A program made the position numbers and the translations under genes. The notes under the pieces are model-generated. The model was given only the letters and a program-made list of their open reading frames with translations. It was not told the DNA's origin and did no database searches. From the NCBI RefSeq assembly GCF_004364435.1, contig NZ_SOCT01000011.1, positions 1 through 64,000 on the forward strand: a DNA stretch of 64,000 nt, in the 5' to 3' direction. This stretch comes from Pseudomonas sp. LP_7_YM (lineage in GTDB: Bacteria; Pseudomonadota; Gammaproteobacteria; Pseudomonadales; Pseudomonadaceae). The first letter of the stretch is position 1, and the number at the start of each line of letters is the position of its first letter. Below, in pieces: positions 45,549 through 54,728 of the stretch.

Positions 45549-46583
45549 TCAAAAATTATCCGGCGTCTTCGCTTTCTCGCGAGCGCTCTCCCGGGTGATC
45601 AGTCCCTTGGTCACCAGATCTTTCAGGCACATATCCAGTGTCTGCATGCCCAGCGCGCCCCCGGTCTGGATTGACGAGTACATCTGCGCCACCTTGTCTT
45701 CGCGGATCAGGTTACGAATCGCCGAAGTGCCGATCATGATTTCGTGAGCCGCGACCCGGCCGCCCCCGACTTTCTTAAGCAACGCTTGGGACACGATGGC
45801 GTGCAACGACTCGGAAAGCATTGAGCGAATCATGGATTTTTCCTGAGCCGGGAACACGTCGACGATCCGGTCGATGCTTTTCGCCGCCGAGGTGGTGTGC
45901 AGGGTGCCGAAAACCAGGTGCCCGGTTTCGGCAGCGGTCAATGCCAGACGAATAGTCTCCAGGTCACGCAGCTCGCCCACCAGAATCACGTCCGGGTCTT
46001 CCCGCAACGCTGAACGCAATGCTTCGGCGAATCCGTGGGTGTCGCGGTGAACTTCACGCTGGTTGATAAGGCTCTTCTTGGACTCGTGGACGAATTCAAT
46101 CGGATCTTCAATGGTCAGGATGTGATGATGCTTGTTGGCATTGAGGTAATCGACCATCGCTGCGAGCGTCGTGGACTTGCCCGAGCCGGTGGGACCGGTC
46201 ACCAGCACGAGTCCGCGAGGAACGTCCGTAATCTTGCGAAACACTTCCCCCATGCCCAGGTCTTCCATGCTCAGGACCTTCGACGGAATGGTCCGGAAGA
46301 CGGCCCCTGCACCGCGATTCTGGTTGAATGCATTGACCCTGAAACGCGCAACGCCAGGCACTTCGAACGAAAAGTCGGTTTCCAGATCTTCTTCGAAGTC
46401 TTTGCGCTGCTTGTCGTTCATGATGTCGTAGATCAGCTCCTGGACTTCTTTCTGGTCCAGTGCTGGCAGGTTGATCCGCCGCACATCGCCGTCGACGCGA
46501 ATCATCGGCGGCAGGCCGGCAGAGAGGTGTAAGTCCGACGCACCCTGCTTGGCACTGAAGGCAAGCAGCTCGGTAATATCCAT
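45549..46583 (-). CDS. pilT: Type IV pilus retraction ATPase
   Basis: 344 residues from MDITELLAFSAKQGASDLHL, the family length; five extra codons upstream are not needed. Walker A GPTGSGKST (130-138), the Asp box AEALRSALREDPDVILVGE, Walker B and the PilT motif AIRNLIRE are present. It powers pilus retraction for twitching. The usual neighbour pilU is not downstream; an NlpC/P60 gene lies there instead. It is divergent from yggS with a 54-bp gap. Confidence 0.97.
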   Translation of the reverse strand: MDITELLAFSAKQGASDLHLSAGLPPMIRVDGDVRRINLPALDQKEVQELIYDIMNDKQRKDFEEDLETDFSFEVPGVARFRVNAFNQNRGAGAVFRTIPSKVLSMEDLGMGEVFRKITDVPRGLVLVTGPTGSGKSTTLAAMVDYLNANKHHHILTIEDPIEFVHESKKSLINQREVHRDTHGFAEALRSALREDPDVILVGELRDLETIRLALTAAETGHLVFGTLHTTSAAKSIDRIVDVFPAQEKSMIRSMLSESLHAIVSQALLKKVGGGRVAAHEIMIGTSAIRNLIREDKVAQMYSSIQTGGALGMQTLDMCLKDLVTKGLITRESAREKAKTPDNF

Positions 46584-46637
46584 ACAGCTCCTCATCACAT
46601 AGAATGCCGCAGACTTTAGCCCTGCTGGCGCAAATCA

Positions 46638-47324
46638 ATGTCCACGATAGCAGAGAACGTTTCAACGCTCGCAGAGCGAATTCGCAGCGCAGCGCAGGCG
46701 GCACAGCGCGATCCAGCGTCCGTCGGCCTGCTGGCCGTGAGCAAGACCAAACCGGCGAACGATCTGCGCGAAGCCTACGCCGCCGGATTGCGCGATTTCG
46801 GCGAGAACTACCTGCAGGAGGCCCTCGGTAAACAGGTCGAATTGAGCGATCTGCCCTTGATCTGGCATTTCATCGGCCCCATCCAGTCAAACAAGACTCG
46901 CGCCATCGCCGAGCATTTTGCCTGGGTGCACTCCGTGGATCGGCTGAAAATCGCACAACGTCTGTCCGAACAACGCCCCGCCGAACTGCCACCACTCAAC
47001 ATCTGCATTCAGGTCAACGTCAGTGGCGAAGCCAGCAAGTCCGGCTGCAGCCCTGAGGACCTGCCTGCGCTGGCGCAAGCGATCAGCGCTCTGCCCAATC
47101 TCAGATTGCGTGGGCTGATGGCCATTCCCGAGCCGACCGAGGACAGCGACGAACAGAACGCTGCCTTTGCTGCCGTACGCCATCTGCAAGACCAACTCAA
47201 ACTGCCGCTGGACACCCTTTCCATGGGCATGAGCCACGACCTGGAGGTCGCCATTGCACAAGGCGCAACCTGGGTTCGGATCGGCACGGCCCTCTTCGGC
47301 GCCCGTAACTATGGGCAGCCTTAA
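46638..47324 (+). CDS. yggS: PLP homeostasis protein YggS
   Basis: 228 residues, alanine-racemase N-terminal-like TIM barrel. The PLP lysine is in LLAVSKTKP and the phosphate site near MGMSHDLEVAIAQGATWVRIG. It binds pyridoxal phosphate without known catalysis and helps keep PLP and amino-acid pools balanced. It opens the yggS-proC-yggT run; proC starts 24 bp after it. Confidence 0.95.
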   Translation: MSTIAENVSTLAERIRSAAQAAQRDPASVGLLAVSKTKPANDLREAYAAGLRDFGENYLQEALGKQVELSDLPLIWHFIGPIQSNKTRAIAEHFAWVHSVDRLKIAQRLSEQRPAELPPLNICIQVNVSGEASKSGCSPEDLPALAQAISALPNLRLRGLMAIPEPTEDSDEQNAAFAAVRHLQDQLKLPLDTLSMGMSHDLEVAIAQGATWVRIGTALFGARNYGQP

Positions 47325-47348
47325 CTTTTGCCTGACAGGAAATCGTTC

Positions 47349-48167
47349 ATGAGCAACACCCGTATCGCGTTTATCGGTGCCGGAAACATGGCCGCCAGCC
47401 TGATTGGCGGCATGCGTACCCAAGGCGTCGACGCTGACCTGATCCGTGCCAGTGATCCTGGCGCAGAAACCCGCGAGCGCATCGCCAAAGAACACGGTAT
47501 CAAGGTCATGGCTGATAATGCCGAAGCTGTCGAGGGCGCCGATGTGGTGCTGCTGGCGGTCAAGCCACAGATGATGAAAGCCGTGTGTGAAGCGCTTAAG
47601 CCAGCGTTGAAGCCCAATCAGCTGGTGGTTTCCATTGCCGCCGGCATCACCTGTGCCAGCATGAAGGCCTGGCTGGGCGAGCAGCCTCTGGTGCGTTGCA
47701 TGCCCAATACCCCGGCACTGCTACGTCAGGGCGTGAGTGGGCTGTATGCCACGGCTGACGTGTCTGCGACCCAGCGCGAGCAGGCTGAAAACCTGTTGTC
47801 CGCCGTCGGCATCGCGCTGTGGGTGGACCAGGAGAACCAAATCGATGCGGTGACCGCCGTCTCCGGCAGCGGCCCTGCGTATTTCTTCCTGCTGATCGAA
47901 GCCATGACCGCAGCCGGTGTGAAGCTGGGCCTGTCGCACGACGTCGCCGAGAAGCTGGCCGAACAGACGGCCTTGGGCGCCGCCCGAATGGCGACCGGTA
48001 GCGACGTCGATGCTGCCGAGCTGCGTCGTCGCGTGACCTCACCTGCGGGCACTACCGAAGCCGCGATCAAATCGTTCCAGGCAAATGGTTTCGAAGCGAT
48101 CGTCGAGAAGGCGTTGACCGCCGCCGCGCATCGCTCAGCCGAGCTTGCCGAACAGCTGGGCAAATAA
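47349..48167 (+). CDS. proC: Pyrroline-5-carboxylate reductase
   Basis: 272 residues. It makes the last step of proline synthesis with NAD(P)H. The Rossmann motif IAFIGAGNMAASLIGG opens the protein, and the family signature with TSPAGTTEAAIKSF lies near the C-terminus. The ATG with AGGA upstream was chosen over one seven codons earlier. Confidence 0.97.
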   Translation: MSNTRIAFIGAGNMAASLIGGMRTQGVDADLIRASDPGAETRERIAKEHGIKVMADNAEAVEGADVVLLAVKPQMMKAVCEALKPALKPNQLVVSIAAGITCASMKAWLGEQPLVRCMPNTPALLRQGVSGLYATADVSATQREQAENLLSAVGIALWVDQENQIDAVTAVSGSGPAYFFLLIEAMTAAGVKLGLSHDVAEKLAEQTALGAARMATGSDVDAAELRRRVTSPAGTTEAAIKSFQANGFEAIVEKALTAAAHRSAELAEQLGK

Positions 48168-48177
48168 GGAGCAATTT

Positions 48178-48768
48178 ATGAATGCACTCACCGGCGCCAC
48201 GATTTTCGTCATCCAGACGCTGATCAGTCTGTACCTGACCATCGTTCTGCTGCGCTTCGTGCTGCAGTTGGTCAAAGCCAACTTCTACAACCCGCTCAGC
48301 CAGTTCGCGGTACGCGCGACCCAGCCGCTGCTCAAGCCCATTCGCCGTGTCGTCCCGAGCGTCTTCGGCCTGGATACATCATCGCTGTTGCTGGCGATCG
48401 TGATTCAGGCGCTGTTGATGGCGTTCGTGCTGATGATGACCTACGGCACCATCGGCGATGTACCGCATCTGCTGATGTGGTCGATCATCGGTGTCACTTC
48501 ACTGCTGCTGAAGATCTTCTGGGTGGCGATGATCATCATGGTAATCGTGTCCTGGATCGCACCGGGCTCGCACAACCCGGCAGCCGAGCTGGCCTACCAG
48601 ATCAGCGAGCCGATTCTGGCGCCGTTCCGCCGCATCATCCCCAACCTCGGCGGCATGGATATTTCACCGATCTTCGCGTTTCTGGCGATCCAGGTGCTGC
48701 AGTCGTACGTCATGCCTGAACTGGCGGCCTACGCGGCCATGCCGCAGGAGCTGTGGCGGTTGATCTGA
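48178..48768 (+). CDS. yggT: YggT-family membrane protein
   Basis: 196 residues with two YGGT repeats, each a pair of helices around a short motif (FYNPLSQFAVRATQPLLKPIRR; HNPAAELAYQISEPILAPFRR). The family is linked to osmotic or membrane stress in E. coli and to cell-division protein placement elsewhere. It starts 10 bp after proC with GGAG, so the two are cotranscribed. Confidence 0.93.
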   Translation: MNALTGATIFVIQTLISLYLTIVLLRFVLQLVKANFYNPLSQFAVRATQPLLKPIRRVVPSVFGLDTSSLLLAIVIQALLMAFVLMMTYGTIGDVPHLLMWSIIGVTSLLLKIFWVAMIIMVIVSWIAPGSHNPAAELAYQISEPILAPFRRIIPNLGGMDISPIFAFLAIQVLQSYVMPELAAYAAMPQELWRLI

Positions 48769-48786
48769 TCCCACGCGTGGGTTTCC

Positions 48787-48878
48787 CCTGTGGGAGCAAA
48801 CTCATTGGCGATGCGGTGCCCATCCGACCGATCTCCATCGGATGCACCAGCCTCTGGCGAATGAATTCGCTCCCGCAG
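48787..48878. repeat. REP pair, copy 6 (yggT-metX)
   Basis: CCTGTGGGAGCAAACTCATT at 48787 faces GGCGAATGAATTCGCTCCCG ending near 48876. Inside is a palindromic CATCCGACCGATCTCCATCGGATG segment. It fills much of the 269-bp gap before metX. Confidence 0.78.
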
Positions 48879-48920
48879 TAAACCGCGCTATCTGCAGGTT
48901 TAGCGGCGGCTGATGGGCAG

Positions 48921-48947
48921 CGTTCGCGAGCATGCGCGCTCCCACAC
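48921..48947. repeat. Single REP, GCTCGCGA type
   Basis: CGTTCGCGAGCATGCGCGCTCCCACA is one unpaired REP copy, closer to the variant at 45421 than to the adjacent pair at 48787. It lies 91 bp before metX. Confidence 0.65.
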
Positions 48948-49037
48948 ATTTTCATCCAGCCAACCGGCCTGTTGTTTGCTTGCCGCTACCCCGCCTGATC
49001 TTTAGACTTACGCCTCATTTCAGCGAGAGCAGGGTCG

Positions 49038-50177
49038 ATGTCCACGGTCTTTCCCGAAGATTCTGTCGGTCTAGTCACGCCGCACACGGCGCATTTCAGC
49101 GAGCCGCTGGCGCTGGCCTGCGGCCGCTCGCTGGCTGCCTACGACCTCATCTACGAAACCTACGGCGAACTCAACGCTGCCAAAAGCAACGCGGTGCTGA
49201 TCTGTCACGCCTTGTCCGGCCATCACCACGCCGCCGGCTACCACAGCACTGAAGACCGCAAGCCCGGCTGGTGGGACAGTTGCATCGGCCCCGGTAAGCC
49301 AATCGATACCACTAAATTCTTTGTCGTCAGCCTGAACAACCTTGGCGGCTGCAACGGCTCCACCGGCCCAAGCAGCCTCAACCCGGAAACCGGCAAGCCG
49401 TTCGGTGCTGACTTTCCTGTTCTGACGGTTGAAGACTGGGTCCACAGCCAGGCGCGTCTGGCCGACACGTTGGGCATCCAGCAATGGGCGGCCGTTGTGG
49501 GCGGCAGTCTGGGTGGCATGCAGGCTCTGCAGTGGACGATCACCCACCCTGATCGCGTGCGTCACTGTCTGGCCATCGCGTCGGCGCCCAAGCTGTCGGC
49601 GCAGAACATCGCGTTCAACGAAGTCGCGCGTCAGGCAATCCTCACCGACCCGGAATTCCATGGCGGGTCGTTCCAGGAAATGGGCGTGATCCCCAAGCGC
49701 GGTCTGATGCTGGCGCGCATGGTCGGCCACATTACCTACCTGTCCGATGACTCCATGGGCGAGAAATTCGGCCGGGGCCTGAAAAACGAAAACCTGAACT
49801 ACGACTTCCACAGCGTCGAGTTTCAGGTCGAGAGCTATCTGCGCTATCAGGGCGAAGAGTTCTCCGGGCGTTTCGATGCCAACACCTACCTGCTGATGAC
49901 CAAGGCGCTGGATTACTTCGACCCTGCCGCCAGCTTCGACGACAACCTGGCGGCAACCTTCGCCAATGCCACGTCGAAATTTTGCGTGATGTCGTTCACC
50001 ACCGACTGGCGCTTTTCGCCGGCCCGCTCGCGAGAACTGGTGGATGCGTTGATGGCGGCGAAAAAGGACGTCTGCTATCTGGAGATCGACGCACCGCAAG
50101 GCCATGACGCCTTCCTGATGCCGATCCCGCGCTACCTGCAGGCCTTCACCAGCTACATGAACCGTATTGCACTCTGA
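49038..50177 (+). CDS. metX: Homoserine O-succinyltransferase/O-acetyltransferase (MetX)
   Basis: 379 residues, alpha/beta hydrolase fold. The nucleophile elbow GGSLGG has Ser157 and the catalytic His356 lies in PQGHDAFLMP. It activates homoserine for methionine synthesis; Pseudomonas MetX proteins are usually succinyl-transferases (MetXS), which the sequence alone does not settle. It is followed after 7 bp by metW, its regular partner. Confidence 0.96.
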   Translation: MSTVFPEDSVGLVTPHTAHFSEPLALACGRSLAAYDLIYETYGELNAAKSNAVLICHALSGHHHAAGYHSTEDRKPGWWDSCIGPGKPIDTTKFFVVSLNNLGGCNGSTGPSSLNPETGKPFGADFPVLTVEDWVHSQARLADTLGIQQWAAVVGGSLGGMQALQWTITHPDRVRHCLAIASAPKLSAQNIAFNEVARQAILTDPEFHGGSFQEMGVIPKRGLMLARMVGHITYLSDDSMGEKFGRGLKNENLNYDFHSVEFQVESYLRYQGEEFSGRFDANTYLLMTKALDYFDPAASFDDNLAATFANATSKFCVMSFTTDWRFSPARSRELVDALMAAKKDVCYLEIDAPQGHDAFLMPIPRYLQAFTSYMNRIAL

Positions 50178-50184
50178 GGACACC

Positions 50185-50805
50185 ATGAGAGCCGACCTGG
50201 AAATCATCCAAGACTGGATACCGGCAGGCAGCCGCGTGCTCGACCTCGGCTGTGGCGACGGCGAATTGCTGGCCTGGCTGCAGGACAACAAGCAAGTGAC
50301 CGGCTACGGCCTGGAAAACGACGCCGACAACATCGCGCGCTGTGTGGCGCGGGGCGTCAATGTCATCGAACAGGACCTGGACAAGGGCCTGGGTAATTTC
50401 GCCAGCAACAGCTTCGACGTCGTGGTCATGACGCAGGCGCTGCAGGCCGTGCATTACCCTGACCGTATTCTCGACGAAATGCTGCGGGTCGGTCGCCAGT
50501 GCATCATTACCTTCCCTAACTTCGGTCACTGGCGCTGCCGCTGGTATCTGGCGAGCAAGGGCCGGATGCCGGTTTCCGAGTTTCTCCCCTACACGTGGTA
50601 CAACACGCCCAACATCCACTTCTGCACCTTCGAAGACTTCGAGGCGTTGTGCCGGGGTCGTTCGGCGAAGGTCATTGATCGGCTGGCGGTGGATCAACAG
50701 CATCGTCACGGTTGGGCCAGCAAGCGTTGGCCTAATCTGTTGGGTGAGATCGGCATCTACCGGGTCAGCAGTCCGGGCCTGCAGGACCATCAGGTCGCCG
50801 TGTGA
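50185..50805 (+). CDS. metW: Methionine biosynthesis protein MetW
   Basis: 206 residues with a SAM-dependent methyltransferase fold: VLDLGCGDGELLAWL and DVVVMTQALQAVHYP. Its partner MetX is adjacent, and in Pseudomonas and others MetW is needed with MetX for homoserine acylation. The ATG 7 nt after the metX stop was used. Confidence 0.94.
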   Translation: MRADLEIIQDWIPAGSRVLDLGCGDGELLAWLQDNKQVTGYGLENDADNIARCVARGVNVIEQDLDKGLGNFASNSFDVVVMTQALQAVHYPDRILDEMLRVGRQCIITFPNFGHWRCRWYLASKGRMPVSEFLPYTWYNTPNIHFCTFEDFEALCRGRSAKVIDRLAVDQQHRHGWASKRWPNLLGEIGIYRVSSPGLQDHQVAV

Positions 50806-50878
50806 CGTTGACCTTAAGACACACGCCACAGCACTGCTGCTCCTACAGTTTCAGCCCGCACCTTTTCACGGACCTCAC

Positions 50879-51484
50879 ATGAATTTCACCCAACTCGTAC
50901 TGGCCAGCCACAACGCCGGCAAACTCAAGGAACTCCAGGCCATGCTCGGCGGCAGCGTCCAGCTGCGGTCGATCGGCGAGTTCAGCAGCATCGAGCCGGA
51001 CGAAACCGGCCTGTCGTTCGTCGAAAACGCAATTCTCAAGGCCCGCAATGCGGCGCGTATTTCCGGGCTGCCGGCACTGGCCGATGATTCGGGTCTGGCG
51101 GTGGATTTTCTCGGTGGCGCGCCAGGCATCTATTCGGCGCGTTATGCCGATGGCAAGGGCGATGCGGCCAATAACGCCAAATTGCTCGACGCGCTCCAAG
51201 ACGTACCTGAAGAACAACGTGGCGCGCAGTTCGTCTGCGTATTGGCGCTGGTCCGGCATGCCGACGATCCGCTGCCGATTCTCTGCGAAGGCCTCTGGCA
51301 CGGGCGTATTCTGACCGCCGCCAGTGGCGAGCACGGCTTTGGTTACGATCCGCTGTTCTGGGTGCCGGAGCGCAGCCTGTCCAGCGCCGAACTGACCCCA
51401 GCCGACAAGAATCAGATCAGCCATCGCGCCCGCGCCATGGCCATCCTGCGTGAGCACCTGAATCTGAGCCCTGACCTGAAATGA
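50879..51484 (+). CDS. rdgB: dITP/XTP pyrophosphatase (RdgB/HAM1 family)
   Basis: 201 residues. It removes inosine and xanthine triphosphates from the nucleotide pool. The start MNFTQLVLASHNAGKLKEL is the family signature; LADDSGLAVDFLGGAPGIYS, GYDPLFWVPE and KNQISHRARA follow. Upstream residues in frame belong to metW, so the ATG after ACGGA was used. It overlaps hemW by 4 nt. In PAO1 I recall a DUF4426 gene between metW and rdgB; here the gap is only 73 bp. Confidence 0.95.
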   Translation: MNFTQLVLASHNAGKLKELQAMLGGSVQLRSIGEFSSIEPDETGLSFVENAILKARNAARISGLPALADDSGLAVDFLGGAPGIYSARYADGKGDAANNAKLLDALQDVPEEQRGAQFVCVLALVRHADDPLPILCEGLWHGRILTAASGEHGFGYDPLFWVPERSLSSAELTPADKNQISHRARAMAILREHLNLSPDLK

Positions 51485-52695
51485 CTCAGGACTCCACCAC
51501 CCGGCCGCTGATTCTCGGCGCGGCCGGTTTCAGCTCGCAGCAGCCAAGACCGCCCCTGCCCGAGCTGCCGCCGCTGTCGCTGTACATCCATATTCCGTGG
51601 TGCGTGCGCAAATGCCCGTACTGCGACTTCAACTCCCACACCGCCAGCGCCGTACTTCCCGAGCAGGAGTACGTCGATGCGTTGTTGGCCGACCTCGATC
51701 AGGACATGCCTCATGTTTATGGGCGCGAGCTGAGCACGATTTTCTTCGGTGGAGGCACGCCGAGCTTGTTCAGCGCCGACGCTTTGGGCCGTTTGCTGAG
51801 CGGGGTCGAGCAGCGCATTCGCTTTGCGCCGGACATCGAAATAACGCTGGAGGCAAACCCTGGCACCTTCGAACAGGACAAGTTCAGCGCCTACCGCGGC
51901 CTGGGTATCAATCGCCTGTCCATCGGCATTCAGAGTTTTCAGGAAGCCAAACTCAAGGCGTTGGGCCGCATCCACAATGGCAATGAAGCTGTGCGCGCTG
52001 CCGATATGGCGCGCCAGGCCGGTTTCGATAACTTTAACCTGGACCTGATGCACGGGCTGCCGAATCAGTCACAGGACGACGCTCTCGGCGATTTGCGCCA
52101 AGCCATCGCATTGGCGCCGACGCACCTGTCCTGGTATCAACTGACCCTGGAACCCAACACCGTGTTCTGGAACCAGCCACCGACGCTGCCGGAGGACGAT
52201 ATCCTCTGGGACATTCAGGAGGCCGGGCAAACGCTGCTCCGGGAAAACGGCTACGCCCAATACGAGGTGTCAGCCTATGCGCAGGCAGGCCGTACTGCAC
52301 GCCACAACCTGAACTACTGGAGCTTCGGGGACTTCATCGGCATCGGCGCTGGCGCACACGGCAAACTCAGCCATCCCGACGGGCGCATCATGCGCACCTG
52401 GAAGACGCGGCTGCCCAAGGATTACCTGAATCCGGCGAAGGCGTTTAAGGCGGGCGAGAAACTGTTGCCAATGAACGAAATGCCTTTCGAATTCCTGATG
52501 AATGCGCTGCGCCTGACAAATGGCGTGGACGCTGCATTATTTCAGGGCCGCACCGGTCTAAGCGTCGATTCGCTCGACAGTGCGCGCCGACAGGCCGAAC
52601 AACGGGGCTTGCTGGAAGACGATCCAGCGCGGCTGGTGGCGACGGCCCGAGGTCAGCTGTTTCTCAATGACCTGCTGCAATACTTTCTTATTTAA
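51481..52695 (+). CDS. hemW: Radical SAM haem chaperone HemW
   Basis: 404 residues. Cys41, Cys45 and Cys48 in WCVRKCPYCDF form the CxxxCxxC 4Fe-4S site; FFGGGTPSLF and EANPGTFEQDKF are conserved. It resembles coproporphyrinogen dehydrogenase HemN but keeps the HemW form and is thought to insert haem into respiratory proteins. It is coupled to rdgB by a 4-nt overlap. Confidence 0.94.
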   Translation: MTQDSTTRPLILGAAGFSSQQPRPPLPELPPLSLYIHIPWCVRKCPYCDFNSHTASAVLPEQEYVDALLADLDQDMPHVYGRELSTIFFGGGTPSLFSADALGRLLSGVEQRIRFAPDIEITLEANPGTFEQDKFSAYRGLGINRLSIGIQSFQEAKLKALGRIHNGNEAVRAADMARQAGFDNFNLDLMHGLPNQSQDDALGDLRQAIALAPTHLSWYQLTLEPNTVFWNQPPTLPEDDILWDIQEAGQTLLRENGYAQYEVSAYAQAGRTARHNLNYWSFGDFIGIGAGAHGKLSHPDGRIMRTWKTRLPKDYLNPAKAFKAGEKLLPMNEMPFEFLMNALRLTNGVDAALFQGRTGLSVDSLDSARRQAEQRGLLEDDPARLVATARGQLFLNDLLQYFLI

Positions 52696-52717
52696 GGCTT
52701 AACGCAAAGGAAACTGA

Positions 52718-53041
52718 ATGGACCACGTACTCGACCTGCTGGCCAGCGTTTCGCGCTGGAGTCGCGGCAACCTCTCGGAAATCGCTCTGGCGTTGGTAGG
52801 CTGTTTGCTGATCCTGTTCGGCGCAGATATCAAAGGCTGGATCGAGGGTCGTCTGAGCAGCTTTGCCGGGGCCCTGCGCGTGCCGGTCATGGCCTTGCTG
52901 TGCACCATCGGCAGCGGCGCGGCGCTGATCTATGCAACGCCTTGGGTGGTGCGTGGGCTAAGCCAGTTCAACAACTACAGCCTGGCGCCAGTGTTGTTGG
53001 TGGTGCTGGTGTTGATCGGCGTTGTAGCGGACAGGAAGTGA
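52718..53041 (+). CDS. DUF3392 membrane protein
   Basis: 107 residues with three hydrophobic helices (about 23-38, 50-67 and 82-103). I recognise it as DUF3392, a small inner-membrane family of unknown function that regularly follows hemW in Pseudomonas. It has AAAGGAA before its ATG and ends 54 bp from convergent trmB. Confidence 0.85.
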   Translation: MDHVLDLLASVSRWSRGNLSEIALALVGCLLILFGADIKGWIEGRLSSFAGALRVPVMALLCTIGSGAALIYATPWVVRGLSQFNNYSLAPVLLVVLVLIGVVADRK

Positions 53042-53061
53042 ACTGAGCGCAATCAGTTGCA

Positions 53062-53088
53062 GGAGCCGGCGTGCAGCAAGCCGGCTTC
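53062..53088. terminator. Possible terminator between DUF3392 gene and trmB
   Basis: GGAGCCGGC and GCCGGCTTCC pair with one bulge around a 9-nt loop between two convergent genes. There is no T tract on either side, so it may be only a structured spacer. Confidence 0.35.
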
Positions 53089-53095
53089 CGCAGGG

Positions 53096-53857
53096 TCAGG
53101 CTGTTTTCTCAAACTTCAAATCCCACACACCGTGTCCTAAACGCTCACCCCGTCGCTCGAACTTGGTGATCGGGCGCTCGGCCGGGCGAGGTACGCACTT
53201 GCCGTCTTCAGCCACGTTGCGATAACCCGGCGCAACGTTCATCACTTCCAGCATGTATTGGGCATAAGGTTCCCAGTCGGTGGCCATGTGCAGAATGCCA
53301 CCTGGCTTGAGCTTGCTACGCACCAACGCTGCGAACTCGGCCTGCACGATGCGGCGCTTGTGGTGACGCGCCTTGTGCCAGGGGTCCGGAAAAAACAGCA
53401 TCAGCCGATCAAGGCTGTTATCGGCCACGCAACGGTTGAGCACTTCGATCGCATCGCAATCGTAAACCCGCACGTTGGTCAGGCCCTGAGTCAGCACGCC
53501 ATTGAGCAACGCGCCCACGCCTGGACGATGCACTTCCACACCAATGAAGTCCTGCTCCGGTGCAGCCGCTGCCATTTCCAGCAACGAGTGGCCCATGCCG
53601 AAACCGATCTCAAGGGTGCGCGGCGCCGAACGACCGAACACCTGATCGAAATCCACGGGCGCATCGGCCAGTGGCAGGACAAACAAGGGTTTGCCCTGAT
53701 CCAGACCACGTTGCTGGCCTTCGGTCATGCGACCGGCACGCATGACGAAGCTCTTGATGCGCCGATGATGGCTGTCATCGCCCTGAGCTTCGGCGTCTGG
53801 GTCGTTCATCACTTCGTCGTCCGGAAGTGGGTCGGGCGTTTGCGAATCAATCATCAA
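53096..53857 (-). CDS. trmB: tRNA (guanine-N7)-methyltransferase
   Basis: 253 residues. It makes m7G46 in tRNA. LEIGFGMGHSLLEMA is the SAM-binding motif; LMLFFPDPWHKARHHKRRIVQ is the family active-site block with the Asp-Pro-Trp. The first of two consecutive ATGs is used, 7 nt after AGAG. The first 40 residues are acidic and probably disordered. thiG lies 7 bp upstream in the same direction. Confidence 0.95.
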   Translation of the reverse strand: MMIDSQTPDPLPDDEVMNDPDAEAQGDDSHHRRIKSFVMRAGRMTEGQQRGLDQGKPLFVLPLADAPVDFDQVFGRSAPRTLEIGFGMGHSLLEMAAAAPEQDFIGVEVHRPGVGALLNGVLTQGLTNVRVYDCDAIEVLNRCVADNSLDRLMLFFPDPWHKARHHKRRIVQAEFAALVRSKLKPGGILHMATDWEPYAQYMLEVMNVAPGYRNVAEDGKCVPRPAERPITKFERRGERLGHGVWDLKFEKTA

Positions 53858-53864
53858 CAGGCTC

Positions 53865-54659
53865 TTACTTGATCAGACCATCCAGCGGTGAGGACGCGCT
53901 GGCGTAGAGTTTTTTCTGCATGCGGCCGGCCAGGTAAGCCATACGGCCTGCCAGGATGGCGTGTTTCATGGCTTCGGCCATCAGCACCGGTTGTTGCGCG
54001 TGGGCGATGGCCGAGTTCATCAGCACCCCTTCACAACCCAGTTCCATGGCGATGGTCGCATCGGATGCGGTGCCAACACCGGCATCGACAAGCACTGGGA
54101 CTTTCGATTCTTCGAGGATGATCTGCAGGTTGTAAGGGTTGCAGATCCCAAGGCCCGTGCCGATCAGGCCTGCCAGCGGCATCACCGCGCAGCAGCCGAT
54201 TTCTGCCAGCTGGCGCGCGATGATCGGGTCATCGCTGGTGTAGACCATCACGTCGAAACCGTCCTTGACCAGCGTTTCTGCAGCCTTGAGGGTTTCGATC
54301 ACGTTGGGGAACAGGGTCTTCTGGTCAGCCAACACTTCGAGCTTGACCAGGTTATGACCATCGAGCAGCTCACGCGCCAGACGGCAGGTACGCACGGCCT
54401 CAATAGCGTCGTAGCAACCTGCGGTGTTGGGCAGGATGGTGTAGCGATCCGGTGGCAGCACATCGAGCAGGTTCGGTTCACCCGGGTTTTGGCCCAAGTT
54501 GGTGCGGCGCACGGCGACGGTAACGATCTCGGCACCCGAGGCTTCGATGGCCAGGCGGGTTTCTTCCATGTCCTTGTACTTGCCGGTCCCCACTAGCAGG
54601 CGCGACTGGAAAGTCCGACCGGCCACGGTGAACGGCTTGTCGCTACGAACGTTGCTCAT
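53865..54659 (-). CDS. thiG: Thiazole synthase
   Basis: 264 residues, TIM barrel. Lys106 in NLVKLEVL should form the Schiff base with deoxyxylulose phosphate. LGICNPYNLQIILEES and VLVDAGVGTASDA form the phosphate site. It builds the thiazole ring of thiamine using sulfur from ThiS thiocarboxylate, whose gene is 69 bp upstream. The gene sits between thiS and trmB. Confidence 0.97.
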   Translation of the reverse strand: MSNVRSDKPFTVAGRTFQSRLLVGTGKYKDMEETRLAIEASGAEIVTVAVRRTNLGQNPGEPNLLDVLPPDRYTILPNTAGCYDAIEAVRTCRLARELLDGHNLVKLEVLADQKTLFPNVIETLKAAETLVKDGFDVMVYTSDDPIIARQLAEIGCCAVMPLAGLIGTGLGICNPYNLQIILEESKVPVLVDAGVGTASDATIAMELGCEGVLMNSAIAHAQQPVLMAEAMKHAILAGRMAYLAGRMQKKLYASASSPLDGLIK

Positions 54660-54728
54660 CGGAAATCCTCTTTACGGTTGAGGTTCTTGCAGTTCATCTG
54701 TATCGGCTGCTGCGATGGGCATCAGGGC

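Noticed and set aside
50167..50184. Earlier start for metW overlapping metX
   Set aside because: The ATG after the metX stop matches the MetW N-terminus; the extra six residues do not.
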